Source of the DNA: Daejeonia sp002484105
GTDB lineage: Bacteria > Bacteroidota > Bacteroidia > Flavobacteriales > Weeksellaceae
Assembly: GCF_051175565.1 (NCBI RefSeq)
Contig: NZ_CP195105.1
Coordinates: 1,488,001-1,552,000 of the forward strand
Length of the DNA stretch: 64,000 bases
Reading direction: 5' to 3'
Shown: piece by piece, positions 35,436 through 43,906 of the stretch
Numbering within the stretch: the first letter of the stretch is position 1
Layout of the letters: every line of letters begins with the position of its first letter
Position numbers and translations under genes: made by a program
The notes under the pieces: generated by a model
Database searches by the model: none
What the model saw: the letters and a program-made list of their open reading frames with translations, nothing else
Told to the model about the DNA's origin: nothing

Positions 35436-36419
35436 TTATCCGTGAAGTCTTTTCCAGATGGCATCTTTTAGCTCTGGAAGGCCTTCGCCGGTAATGCTCG
35501 AGAAAAAAAGCGGTTTGTATTTTTCAGGAAACTCTGCCGCGATTTCTTTTTTCAGTTCATCGTCCAAAAGATCCGCTTTGGAAACGGAAACGATAAAATC
35601 TTTGTGCAGCAAATCGGGATTGTATTTGCGAAGTTCGTTTTCCAGAATTTCAAACTCGTGGTAATGATTGTCGGCGTCTGCCGGGATCAGGAAGAGTAGG
35701 ATAGAGTTCCGCTCGATATGTCTCAGGAAGCGGTGTCCGAGTCCTTTTCCTTCTGCAGCCCCTTCAATAATGCCCGGTATATCGGCCATTACAAAAGATT
35801 TGTGGTCGCGGTAGCTTACGATACCGAGGTTGGGGGTGAGGGTGGTGAACGCGTAATCAGCAATTTTGGGTTTGGCGGCAGATACCGAAGCCAGCAGTGT
35901 AGATTTTCCTGCATTGGGAAATCCGACAAGGCCTACATCGGCGAGTATTTTCAGCTCGAAAGTGATAAAGCCTTCTTCGCCTGGCATTCCCGGCTGTGCA
36001 TATCGCGGTGTCTGATTGGTAGACGATTTGAAGTGTTCGTTTCCCAATCCGCCTTTTCCGCCATGCATCAGGACAACTTCTTCTCCGTCATGGAGGATTT
36101 CTCCAAGGATTTTGCCGTCTTCGTTTCTGGCGATGGTTCCGATGGGCACTTCGATGATGATGTCTTTTCCGTCGGCACCGGTCAACTGGTTTTTTCCGCC
36201 GTTCTCGCCCCGTTCTGCCTTGATGTGGCGTGTGTAGCGCAGTGGCAGCAATGTCCACTCGTGTGCATTACCTTTCATAATGACATGTCCGCCGCGTCCG
36301 CCGTCGCCACCATCCGGGCCACCTTTAGGGATATATTTTTCTCTGCGCAGATGGGCGGAGCCGGCACCACCATGGCCGGACTGACAATGTATTTTAACGT
36401 AATCAACAAAATTGGACAT
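35436..36419 (-). CDS. obgE: GTPase ObgE/CgtA
   Basis: Essential ribosome-associated GTPase linking 50S assembly to growth. The 327-residue protein has the glycine-rich Obg domain (GGPDGGDGGRGGHV, residues about 33-46) and a G domain with GFPNAGKSTLL (G1), DIPGIIEGAAEGKGLG (G3) and SKAD (G4). The C-terminal OCT domain is absent, as is usual in this phylum. Possibly transcribed with adk upstream, but 143 bases separate them. Confidence 0.96.
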   Translation of the reverse strand: MSNFVDYVKIHCQSGHGGAGSAHLRREKYIPKGGPDGGDGGRGGHVIMKGNAHEWTLLPLRYTRHIKAERGENGGKNQLTGADGKDIIIEVPIGTIARNEDGKILGEILHDGEEVVLMHGGKGGLGNEHFKSSTNQTPRYAQPGMPGEEGFITFELKILADVGLVGFPNAGKSTLLASVSAAKPKIADYAFTTLTPNLGIVSYRDHKSFVMADIPGIIEGAAEGKGLGHRFLRHIERNSILLFLIPADADNHYHEFEILENELRKYNPDLLHKDFIVSVSKADLLDDELKKEIAAEFPEKYKPLFFSSITGEGLPELKDAIWKRLHG

Positions 36420-36562
36420 AACGAATAGGTTTTAGACAAAAATTCAGAATTCCGGCTGCCGGTCTACTTGGAGCATAAGCACATTTTATCGCAACTTAAA
36501 ATCAGTTTCTGATGCATTGGGGCTTCAGTTTTTCCGGTTAGAATTCTGAATTTCCGGAGGAT

Positions 36563-37141
36563 TTATTTTACTTTTTCTACTTCAGTGTAGAGTTTTTCGG
36601 AGATATCGTTGATATCACCCACGCCGTCCACTTCCACATATTTTCCCTGTTTCTTGTACAGGTCGGCAACTTCGGCAGTTTTGGCATAGTATTCTTTGAT
36701 GCGGTTTCGGATAATATTTTCGTCGGCATCGTCACTTCTGCCACTGGTTTCACCTCTTTTTAAAAGGCGTTTTACCAGTATTTCATCATCTACAACTAAA
36801 GAAAGACAGATGCTGATTTCGTCATTCAGTACTTCTTTCACGATTTTTTCAAGTGCTTCAGTCTGCGCGGCCGTTCTCGGGAATCCGTCGAAGATAAAGC
36901 CTGCTGCCTCGGTTGGTTTTTTTACTTCTTCGGTCAGCATGTCGATGGTCACCTGATCGGGTACGAGTTCGCCTTTGTCAATATAGGATTTTGCAAGTTT
37001 CCCGAGTTCTGTCTCATTTTTGATGTTGTAGCGGAACAGATCTCCGGTCGAGATTTGTTTGAGATTGAATTTGTGGATCAGGTTTTGTGCCTGGGTACCT
37101 TTGCCGCTTCCCGGGGGACCGAATAGGACGATATTAATCAT
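36563..37141 (-). CDS. adk: Adenylate kinase
   Basis: Interconverts ATP + AMP and two ADP. The 192-residue protein is the short-LID form: P-loop GPPGSGKGTQ, AMP-binding FDGFPRTAAQ, and a brief LID (KRGETSGRSDD) without zinc cysteines. Length is typical of short bacterial Adk. Lies on the minus strand behind hpt (88-base gap) and ahead of obgE; the purine theme is shared with hpt and purA nearby. Confidence 0.96.
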   Translation of the reverse strand: MINIVLFGPPGSGKGTQAQNLIHKFNLKQISTGDLFRYNIKNETELGKLAKSYIDKGELVPDQVTIDMLTEEVKKPTEAAGFIFDGFPRTAAQTEALEKIVKEVLNDEISICLSLVVDDEILVKRLLKRGETSGRSDDADENIIRNRIKEYYAKTAEVADLYKKQGKYVEVDGVGDINDISEKLYTEVEKVK

Positions 37142-37229
37142 TTTTATTTTTATTTAAGGATGTTATTGTATAAAAAGAGCTCTGATAAAGATTTTCAGGC
37201 TTCTAAAGATAATAAAAATCAGGAAGTTG

Positions 37230-37787
37230 TCAATGATTAATTCTTCCGTCTTCCAACTGATAAAGGTCAGGAAGGTTTCTGCCGAGTTCGTCATAATCCA
37301 GTCCGTAACCGAGAACAAACTTGTTCGGGATTTCTTTGGCGATATAATCGATTTTGAATTCTTTGGTGTAAATCTCAGGTTTCATCAGTAATGTAGCGAC
37401 TTTCAGTGACTTAGGACGCTGTGTGTTTTTGAAGTATTCAAAAAGGCTTTCGATGGTGTTGCCGGTATCCACGATATCTTCCATGAGAATGATATGGCGG
37501 TCCATCACATCTTTGGTAAGTTCCATTTTCTTGTAGACAATTCCTGTAGACTGCAGCCCGCCGTGGTAGGAACTCATCTGGATGAATGCAATTTCGCACG
37601 GTCCGGGATAATATTTCAGAAAGTCGGCAAAAAACATGATAACGCCGTTCAGTACTCCGATAAAGATGGGCGTCTCATCTTTGTAGTCTTCGTACACCTT
37701 TTCTGCAAGGTCTTTGATAATTTTCTGTAACTCTGCGTTTTTCAGGAAAGGAACAAAACGCTTGTCATGAATTTGAATAGTCTCCAT
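37230..37787 (-). CDS. hpt: Hypoxanthine phosphoribosyltransferase
   Basis: Salvages hypoxanthine or guanine with PRPP to IMP or GMP. The PRPP loop ILMEDIVDTGNTIESL is diagnostic, and FIGVLNGVIMFFADF and LGYGLDYDELGRNLPDL frame it. The open frame extends well upstream, but the conserved protein starts at METIQIHDKRF (37787), giving 185 residues, the family's normal size. A minus-strand -7 box at 37803-37810 lies immediately before this ATG and inside any longer version (for example the ATG at 37826), which supports the short start. Divergent from the CoA-disulfide reductase gene. Confidence 0.93.
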   Translation of the reverse strand: METIQIHDKRFVPFLKNAELQKIIKDLAEKVYEDYKDETPIFIGVLNGVIMFFADFLKYYPGPCEIAFIQMSSYHGGLQSTGIVYKKMELTKDVMDRHIILMEDIVDTGNTIESLFEYFKNTQRPKSLKVATLLMKPEIYTKEFKIDYIAKEIPNKFVLGYGLDYDELGRNLPDLYQLEDGRINH

Positions 37788-37802
37788 ATTGATTTCAAAA
37801 GG

Positions 37803-37810
37803 CAAATTTA
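37803..37810 (-). promoter_or_regulatory. -7 box for hpt (TAAATTTG on the minus strand)
   Basis: Perfect TAnnTTTG read on the minus strand, 15 bases before the hpt ATG at 37787; implies a very short leader. Confidence 0.5.
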
Positions 37811-37828
37811 ATGATTTTTTTGCCATTG

Positions 37829-37844
37829 TGTGATTTATGTCACT
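37829..37844. promoter_or_regulatory. CRP/FNR-like operator TGTGA-N6-TCACT
   Basis: TGTGATTTATGTCACT matches the CRP consensus TGTGA-N6-TCACA in 9 of 10 arm positions. Its centre is about 43 bases upstream of the start expected from the plus-strand -7 box at 37866, close to the class II position (-41.5). Divergent promoters for hpt and the reductase share this spacer. Confidence 0.55.
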
Positions 37845-37865
37845 TACAAATCCTCTGTCAAAAGG

Positions 37866-37873
37866 TACTTTTG
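37866..37873 (+). promoter_or_regulatory. -7 box (TACTTTTG) for the CoA-disulfide reductase
   Basis: Perfect TAnnTTTG, 14 bases before the ATG at 37888. Confidence 0.55.
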
Positions 37874-37887
37874 TCAAAATTTTTCGG

Positions 37888-39549
37888 ATGAAAATCGTAA
37901 TCGTTGGCGGTGTAGCCGGAGGTGCTACTGCTGCTACAAGAATGAGAAGACTGAGTGAAGAAAATGATGTCATTATCTTCGAAAAAGGTGAATATGTTAG
38001 TTTTGCCAACTGTGGCTTGCCTTATCATATCGGTGGGGTTATCGAAGAGCGCAGCAAACTTCTTTTGCAGACGCCTGAGAGTCTCAGGAGCAGATATCAT
38101 CTCGATGTCCGTATTTTCAGTGAAGTGCTGTCCATAGACCGGGATACAAAACATGTGCATGTCCGTAATCTTCAGACAGGAGAAGATTATTTTGAATCCT
38201 ATGACAAACTTCTGCTTTCGCCGGGTGCAGAGCCGGTGAAGCCGCCTTTTGAAGGAATAGACTCTGACAGGATTTTTACTTTGCGCAATGTCGCAGACAT
38301 GGACAGGATTATCAATGCAACGCACCACAGTTCTGATTTTGTTGTAGTTGGCGGTGGTTTTATCGGGCTTGAAATTGCCGAAAATCTTATGGATCTTCAC
38401 AAAAATGTTCATCTGGTAGAACTTGGAGATCAGGTGATGGCGCCGGTGGATTTTGAAATAGCGAGTTTTGTTCACAATAAAGCATCCGAAAAAGGTATAG
38501 AACTTCTTCTGAAAACCGCTGTCGAAAAATTTGAGACTTCTGGCGACCATTTAAATGTATTCCTGAACAACGGAACCATTCTGCAGACCGATGCGGTTAT
38601 TCTTGCCATTGGTGTGCGTCCCGAAACCGCACTTGCCCGGAATGCCGGACTGGAAATAGGGGAAACAAAGGGAATTCTCGTCAATAAATTTCTGCAGACT
38701 TCTGATCCCGATATTTATGCCGTAGGCGATGCTGTGGAAGTAGAACACTATATCAGCGGAAAAAAAGTACTGATACCGCTGGCATGGCCAGCAAACCGCC
38801 AGGGAAGGCTGGTGGCCGATAATATGGTACGTGGCAATCATAGGGAGTATGACGGCAGCATGGGATCTTCCATTCTGAAATTTTTTGAACTTTCTGTGGC
38901 TGCAACGGGCCTCAATGAAAAAACTCTGAAAAGAAACCAGATACCATACCGTTCTGTTATCATTACCAAAAGCAATCATGCTGGCTATTATCCCGGTGCC
39001 AAAGATATTGTACTGAAAATTCTGTTTGACAATGCCGGAAAAATTTTTGGTGCCCAGGCTGTAGGACAGGAGGGCGTGGACAAACGTATCGACATTATTG
39101 CTGCAGCCATTAAAGGAAAAATGACGGTGACGGAACTTCAGGAAATAGAAGTCACCTATGCGCCGCCATACAATTCTGCAAAAGATCCTGTGAACATCGC
39201 CGGCTATGCCGCCGAAAATATTCTGAACGGCGACCTGAGTGTTATCAGTTACAGTGATCTGCGCGATTATGAAAAAGAACACAATGCCATCATTCTGGAT
39301 GTGCGCAGCGCAAAGGAATTTGAACGTGGCTTCATAGAAGGTGCCGTGAATATCAATGTCGATCATCTTCGTGAACAACTTCCACAACTGGACAGAAACC
39401 GTACGTACATCATTTACTGCCAGGTCGGTCTGCGTGGCTATCTGGCATACAGAATCCTCAGAAATAACGGATTCGGGCATGTTGTCAACCTGAACGGCGG
39501 TTATAATCTCTGGAAGAACGTATATCCTCATCTTACGCTCGCGCAGTAA
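37888..39549 (+). CDS. CoA-disulfide reductase-type flavoprotein fused to rhodanese
   Basis: FAD/NAD(P)H oxidoreductase of the CoA-disulfide reductase / NADH oxidase family with a C-terminal rhodanese domain. The start at 37888 (MKIVIVGGVAGGATAATRMRR) opens with the FAD motif; the frame upstream overlaps promoter elements and is not counted. SFANCGLPYHIGG carries the single active-site Cys42. NAD motif VVGGGFIGLEIAENL, second FAD motif IYAVGDAVEV. Residues from about 460 form the rhodanese domain with IILDVRSAKEFERGFIEGA and catalytic Cys511 in YCQVGLRG. Such fusions reduce CoA persulfide or polysulfide in other bacteria. A CRP-like site precedes it. Confidence 0.93.
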   Translation: MKIVIVGGVAGGATAATRMRRLSEENDVIIFEKGEYVSFANCGLPYHIGGVIEERSKLLLQTPESLRSRYHLDVRIFSEVLSIDRDTKHVHVRNLQTGEDYFESYDKLLLSPGAEPVKPPFEGIDSDRIFTLRNVADMDRIINATHHSSDFVVVGGGFIGLEIAENLMDLHKNVHLVELGDQVMAPVDFEIASFVHNKASEKGIELLLKTAVEKFETSGDHLNVFLNNGTILQTDAVILAIGVRPETALARNAGLEIGETKGILVNKFLQTSDPDIYAVGDAVEVEHYISGKKVLIPLAWPANRQGRLVADNMVRGNHREYDGSMGSSILKFFELSVAATGLNEKTLKRNQIPYRSVIITKSNHAGYYPGAKDIVLKILFDNAGKIFGAQAVGQEGVDKRIDIIAAAIKGKMTVTELQEIEVTYAPPYNSAKDPVNIAGYAAENILNGDLSVISYSDLRDYEKEHNAIILDVRSAKEFERGFIEGAVNINVDHLREQLPQLDRNRTYIIYCQVGLRGYLAYRILRNNGFGHVVNLNGGYNLWKNVYPHLTLAQ

Positions 39550-39584
39550 TCATTGCTACTGTCTGATATAATATGAAAGCTGCG

Positions 39585-39612
39585 ACTCTTCCCTTTTCGG
39601 GGAAGAGTTTCT
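39585..39612 (+). terminator. Rho-independent terminator
   Basis: ACTCTTCCC / GGGAAGAGT stem followed by TTCTT, 36 bases after the reductase gene. Confidence 0.75.
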
Positions 39613-39677
39613 TGTTGGGAGAATCGTCATTATATGCTAGCGGAAATTGTCAAAAAGAAAAATACCTTCCGAAATTA

Positions 39678-39709
39678 TTTGGCAGCCATTTTTTTTCAGC
39701 CTATTTTTG
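39678..39709 (+). promoter_or_regulatory. Promoter of purA
   Basis: TTTG (39678-39681), 20-base spacer, TATTTTTG (39702-39709): a textbook Bacteroidota promoter, 26 bases before the ATG. Confidence 0.8.
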
Positions 39710-39735
39710 TACGAACCTAATAAAAAGTAATACTT

Positions 39736-41022
39736 ATGTCAACTTATGTAGTTGTAGGACTTCAGTACGGAGACGAAGGTAAGGGAAAAATCACAGATGT
39801 TTTGTCGGCAAAATCAGATTATGTTGTCCGCTTTCAGGGCGGTGACAATGCCGGGCATACCGTATATGTCGGTGACGAAAAATTTGTGCTGCATCTTCTG
39901 CCGTCCGGAGTGCTTCAGTGTAAAGGAAAATGCATCATTGCCAATGGCGTGGTTGTCAATCCGAAATCCCTCATCAAAGAAATCGAACAGATTGAAAGCA
40001 AAGGCATGAAAACGGATCACGTTTTTGTAAGCCGCAGAGCGCATGTCATCATGCCGTATCATATCCTGCTCGATACCTACCGTGAAGAAGAAAAAGGCGG
40101 TACACAGATCGGAACCACCAAAAAAGGAATAGGCCCTTGCTATGAAGATAAGATTGCCCGTGTCGGCATCCGGATGATCGACCTGCTGAATCCTGAAGTG
40201 CTGAGGGAAAAAATTGAAAAAAACCTGAAACTGAAAAATGCACTTTTTGAAAAGTACTACGAAAAACCTGCTCTTGATGCCGAAGAGATGTATCAGGAAT
40301 TTCTGGCACTCGGCGAACTTCTGAAAGACCGCATTGTAGATACCGAACTCGAACTCAACCAGGCGGTCCATGATGGCAGAAATATTCTCTTTGAAGGTGC
40401 ACAGGCACTGATGTTGGATATCGACTTTGGAACATATCCGTATGTTACTTCGTCTTCACCATCCACAGGTGGCGTCTGTACGGGAGCCGGTGTGCCGCCA
40501 ACTTCCCTTCAGAATCTTATTGGTGTGGCAAAGGCATACTGTACAAGAGTCGGCCATGGCCCTTTCCCGACCGAACTTGACAATGAACTGGGCGAACAGA
40601 TCCGTAAAGTCGGTCACGAATATGGTGCTACAACAGGAAGACCAAGACGTACCGGGTGGATGGATCTTGTATCACTGCGGCATGCCTGCATGATCAACGG
40701 AATCAATAATCTTGTGATTACAAAATTAGATGTGCTCACCGGTATCCATCCGCTGAAAGTTGCTACAAAATACAAAACCGAAGACGGAAAAATTATAGAT
40801 TATTTCACTTCTTCTACCACCAAACTTTACGATTACGAACCAATATATGAAGAACTGGAAGGATGGGACGAGGATATTTCCCATGCGAGAAGTTATGATG
40901 AACTTCCGGCCAACGCGAAGAAATATATCGAGTTCCTGGAAAATTATCTGGGGATCAGTGTATATCTCGTTTCCGTCGGTCCGGAAAGAAGTCAGAACAT
41001 CATCAGGAAAGAATTATTCTGA
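39736..41022 (+). CDS. purA: Adenylosuccinate synthetase
   Basis: Joins IMP and aspartate with GTP to adenylosuccinate, first step from IMP to AMP. The 428-residue protein has the N-terminal GLQYGDEGKGKITD P-loop-like motif, GGDNAGHTV, GTTKKGIGPCYEDK, and the C-terminal PTSLQNLIGVAKAYCTRVGHGPFPT and TTGRPRRTGWMDL. Standard length. Own promoter and terminator. Confidence 0.97.
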   Translation: MSTYVVVGLQYGDEGKGKITDVLSAKSDYVVRFQGGDNAGHTVYVGDEKFVLHLLPSGVLQCKGKCIIANGVVVNPKSLIKEIEQIESKGMKTDHVFVSRRAHVIMPYHILLDTYREEEKGGTQIGTTKKGIGPCYEDKIARVGIRMIDLLNPEVLREKIEKNLKLKNALFEKYYEKPALDAEEMYQEFLALGELLKDRIVDTELELNQAVHDGRNILFEGAQALMLDIDFGTYPYVTSSSPSTGGVCTGAGVPPTSLQNLIGVAKAYCTRVGHGPFPTELDNELGEQIRKVGHEYGATTGRPRRTGWMDLVSLRHACMINGINNLVITKLDVLTGIHPLKVATKYKTEDGKIIDYFTSSTTKLYDYEPIYEELEGWDEDISHARSYDELPANAKKYIEFLENYLGISVYLVSVGPERSQNIIRKELF

Positions 41023-41053
41023 AAGTAATATTTGTCATAAAAAATAATTAAGT

Positions 41054-41077
41054 CCCTCATTTTGAGGGCTTTTTTTT
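41054..41077 (+). terminator. Rho-independent terminator of purA
   Basis: CCCTCA / TGAGGG stem, 3-base loop, then a run of eight T. Confidence 0.85.
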
Positions 41078-41245
41078 GTTTTTGACGAGGTGTTTTTGGT
41101 GGATTTTAAGATTTTCGGGTATATTAAGTGGTGTTTTAATATTTTTTTGGCAGAATATTTGTCTTTAATTCAATATATGAAGTAAAGAGCTGAAAATACG
41201 TTAATCGGTATTCGGAACACTTTAGTCAAACCATTAAATATTATC

Positions 41246-42070
41246 ATGATGAAAAATCTACTGAAAAATGATGAATTTCAGCTCGACGAAATTCTTTTCC
41301 AGGGACGCAACAAGTCCTATGGCGCGTATGCGCTACGCCACGATGCCGACCGCATTCTTACGCGTTCTCTCTTTATCGGGGTTGCCCTTTTTGGAGCATT
41401 TGCCACGACACCGCTCGTGGTAAAAAGTTTCATGCCGGAGAAAAAAATAGTTTCGGGGGACGATAATTCTGTTCATCGAATTATTCCCGTACAGGTTCTC
41501 GAACGAAAAAAAGAAGATCCCAAACCTGTACAGACACACGAGCAGAAAACTGTTAAAACGGTCGTCTCCACCGTTCCGACTCCATCTGCTAATGCGGTAA
41601 AGGACCAGCCGCCTGCCACCATCAAGGAATCTCTGGATGCGGTGCGCGGTTTTGAAGCCGTTCAGGGAGCACCGCCGCTTTCACAAGTACAGACGCCGGT
41701 TGTACACCCGGAAGCCGGAGCAGCAGAAAATTCGGTAAAGCCTCATGCAGTCGACAATTCACCGCAGACGGTAGTGGATGTGGAAGCTGGTTTTGTGGGA
41801 GGAATCAATGCGTTCCGCGATAAAGTGGTTTCCGGATTTGATACTGGAGATTTTGATGGAGCAGGAGAAAAACTTTCGACGGTTGTAACTTTTATTGTGG
41901 AAAAAGACGGAAGCATATCTTCCGTGAAAGCTTCTGGAAAAGATGCTGCTTTCAACCGCGAAGCAGAGCGGGCCGTACGAAATACCAAAGGAAAATGGGT
42001 GCCGGCGAAAATCAAAGGGCAGCCTGTAAGAAGCTATTTTAAATTTCCCGTAAGCATGATGTTTGAATAA
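41246..42070 (+). CDS. TonB-like energy transducer
   Basis: Spans the periplasm to pass energy from ExbBD to outer-membrane receptors. The N-terminus is NEFQLDEILFQGRNKSYGAYALRHD, the common bacteroidal TonB lead, followed by one membrane helix (SLFIGVALFGAFATTPLVV), a proline/glutamine/valine-rich linker, and the C-terminal domain TVVTFIVEKDGSISSVKA ... GKWVPAKIKGQPVRSYF, where KWVPA-x-KGQPVRSYF-x-FPVSM is diagnostic. 274 residues. ExbBD are not in view. Followed by the hairpin at 42093. Confidence 0.93.
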   Translation: MMKNLLKNDEFQLDEILFQGRNKSYGAYALRHDADRILTRSLFIGVALFGAFATTPLVVKSFMPEKKIVSGDDNSVHRIIPVQVLERKKEDPKPVQTHEQKTVKTVVSTVPTPSANAVKDQPPATIKESLDAVRGFEAVQGAPPLSQVQTPVVHPEAGAAENSVKPHAVDNSPQTVVDVEAGFVGGINAFRDKVVSGFDTGDFDGAGEKLSTVVTFIVEKDGSISSVKASGKDAAFNREAERAVRNTKGKWVPAKIKGQPVRSYFKFPVSMMFE

Positions 42071-42092
42071 TCCTCTGGAATGGTCAAAATCT

Positions 42093-42129
42093 TTATCCAC
42101 AGTTTTTAGGAATTGTGGATAATTTTTTT
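42093..42129. promoter_or_regulatory. Inverted pair of perfect DnaA boxes / terminator hairpin
   Basis: TTATCCACA (42093-42101) and its exact inverse TGTGGATAA (42114-42122) are separated by 12 bases and followed by seven T, then a long AT-rich tract to parA. As a hairpin it would terminate tonB; as sequence it is two consensus DnaA boxes. Both readings are possible. Confidence 0.55.
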
Positions 42130-42205
42130 GATATATAAATCTTTAATTAACAATATTTTAACGGTATATGGGGTATCAGCAATGATTCAAAAATTAAAAA
42201 AATCG

Positions 42206-42213
42206 TATTTTTG
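42206..42213 (+). promoter_or_regulatory. -7 box (TATTTTTG) for parA
   Basis: Perfect TAnnTTTG, 17 bases before the parA ATG. Confidence 0.6.
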
Positions 42214-42230
42214 GACATTATTACATTCTT

Positions 42231-43028
42231 ATGGCAAAAATTATAGGTATTGCAAATCAGAAAGGCGGAGTAGGAAAAACCACTACAGCGGTGAATCTTG
42301 CTGCGGCACTGGGCGTTCTTGAAAAAAAAGTACTCATTATTGATGCTGATCCTCAGGCAAATGCAACCTCCGGACTCGGTGTGGAAGAAGTCCGCAACTC
42401 TACATATCATCTGTTGGAGCACAGTATTCCGGCCGCAGAATGTATTCAGAAAACATCGTCGCCGAATCTGGATATCATTCCTTCGCATATCGATCTTGTT
42501 GCTGCCGAAATCGAACTGGTGGACAGAGACAGCCGCGAATATATGTTGAGGCAGGCACTGGAACCGGTAAAGGGAATGTATGATTTCATCATTATCGACT
42601 GTGCGCCCAGCCTTGGACTGATTACGGTGAATGCTCTGACGGCTTCCGACTCGGTAATTATTCCAATTCAGTGCGAATATTTTGCCTTGGAAGGTCTTGG
42701 TAAACTGCTGAATACCATAAAGAACGTTCAGAAAATCCACAATCCCGATCTCGATATCGAAGGCTTGCTCCTGACCATGTACGACAGCCGGCTACGCCTC
42801 TCTAATCAGGTAGTGGAAGAAGTCAATTCGCATTTTCCGGAAATGGTTTTTGAAACCATTATCAGCCGTAATGTACGCTTGAGCGAGGCACCGAGTTTTG
42901 GCGAAAGTATCCTGATGTACGATGCCGAAAGCAAAGGAGCCATACAGTATATTCAGCTGGCTGATGAAGTATTGCTGAAAAACGAAAACACATCTAAAAA
43001 CATAAAAACAGAACAGCTTGAAAGATAA
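42231..43028 (+). CDS. parA: Chromosome partitioning ATPase ParA/Soj
   Basis: Walker-type ATPase that moves ParB-bound origins. The 265-residue protein has the deviant Walker A KGGVGKTTTAVN near the N-terminus, Walker B FIIIDCAPSLGLIT, and LSEAPSFG in the C-terminal part. Length and motifs are those of chromosomal Soj/ParA proteins. parB starts within its last codons. An inverted DnaA-box pair lies about 110 bases upstream. Confidence 0.95.
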   Translation: MAKIIGIANQKGGVGKTTTAVNLAAALGVLEKKVLIIDADPQANATSGLGVEEVRNSTYHLLEHSIPAAECIQKTSSPNLDIIPSHIDLVAAEIELVDRDSREYMLRQALEPVKGMYDFIIIDCAPSLGLITVNALTASDSVIIPIQCEYFALEGLGKLLNTIKNVQKIHNPDLDIEGLLLTMYDSRLRLSNQVVEEVNSHFPEMVFETIISRNVRLSEAPSFGESILMYDAESKGAIQYIQLADEVLLKNENTSKNIKTEQLER

Positions 43029-43905
43029 AAAAAGAGCGATGGGACGCGGCCTTGGCGCGATCCTGAATTCTGAATCCAAAATATCCATCAACGCTGCAAC
43101 CGATGAAGGTGCAGACAAACTTGTGGGCAATATTGTAGAAGTGGCCATAGAAGATATCTATCCCAATGCTACGCAGCCGAGAACTTATTTTGACGAAAAA
43201 GCCCTTGAAGACCTGGCTGCTTCTATTCGGAGTCTTGGCGTGATACAGCCAGTAACCCTGAGAAAAGATGAAGGTAGGTTTGAGATTATCTCCGGAGAAA
43301 GGAGATATCGCGCTTCTAAAATTGCCGGTCTGAAAACCATTCCTGCTTATATCCGTCTGGTGAACGATCAGGAGCTGCTCGAAATGGCACTCGTGGAAAA
43401 TATTCAGAGGGAAGATCTTGATGCCATTGAAATTGCACTGACCTATCAGCGCCTGCTGGAAGAAATCGGACTGACGCAGGAAAATCTCAGCCAGAGAATC
43501 GGGAAGGAGCGCAGCACCATTACCAACTCGCTTCGCCTCCTGAAACTGAGTCCGGATATCCAGAATGCCATACGCAGTTCAGAAATTTCTGCCGGACATG
43601 GAAGAGCCATTCTGAGTCTTGATTCTGAAGAACTTCAGAATGCCCTTTTTGCTCAGATTATCAAAGATAAACTTAGCGTAAGACAGGCAGAAGCAGTTGC
43701 TGCAGCAATGAAAAAAGGCGGTGAAAAACCTGTGGCTGCCAAAAAGGAACTTTCCAATTATCACAGAAAAATTCAGAAGAAGCTTTCGGATATGCTGGAT
43801 ATCAAAGTAGAAATCAAAACATCGCCAAGCGGGAAAAAAGGAAAACTGGTTCTCGATTTTAAGAATGAAGAAGAGCTGGAGTTTATTCTATCGCATATCA
43901 AATAA
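43018..43905 (+). CDS. parB: Chromosome partitioning protein ParB
   Basis: Binds parS sites near the origin and spreads along DNA as a CTP-dependent clamp. KKRAMGRGLGAILNSES opens the protein; VEVAIEDIYPNATQPRTYFDE and the CTP-binding GERRYRASKIAG with ENIQREDLDAIE are diagnostic, and a helix-turn-helix (NLSQRIGKERSTITNSLRLL) follows. The open frame begins with TTG at 43018, overlapping the parA stop by 11 bases; an ATG at 43039 (MGRGLGAIL) is the alternative. Part of the parA-parB-DUF5683-dapB-lepB-wbqC row. Confidence 0.95.
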   Translation: MKDKKRAMGRGLGAILNSESKISINAATDEGADKLVGNIVEVAIEDIYPNATQPRTYFDEKALEDLAASIRSLGVIQPVTLRKDEGRFEIISGERRYRASKIAGLKTIPAYIRLVNDQELLEMALVENIQREDLDAIEIALTYQRLLEEIGLTQENLSQRIGKERSTITNSLRLLKLSPDIQNAIRSSEISAGHGRAILSLDSEELQNALFAQIIKDKLSVRQAEAVAAAMKKGGEKPVAAKKELSNYHRKIQKKLSDMLDIKVEIKTSPSGKKGKLVLDFKNEEELEFILSHIK

Positions 43906-43906
43906 T

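Noticed and set aside
36441..36551. Inverted TTCAGAATTC / GAATTCTGAA pair about 75 bases apart between adk and obgE
   Set aside because: Long loop, low complexity and no further features; likely chance.
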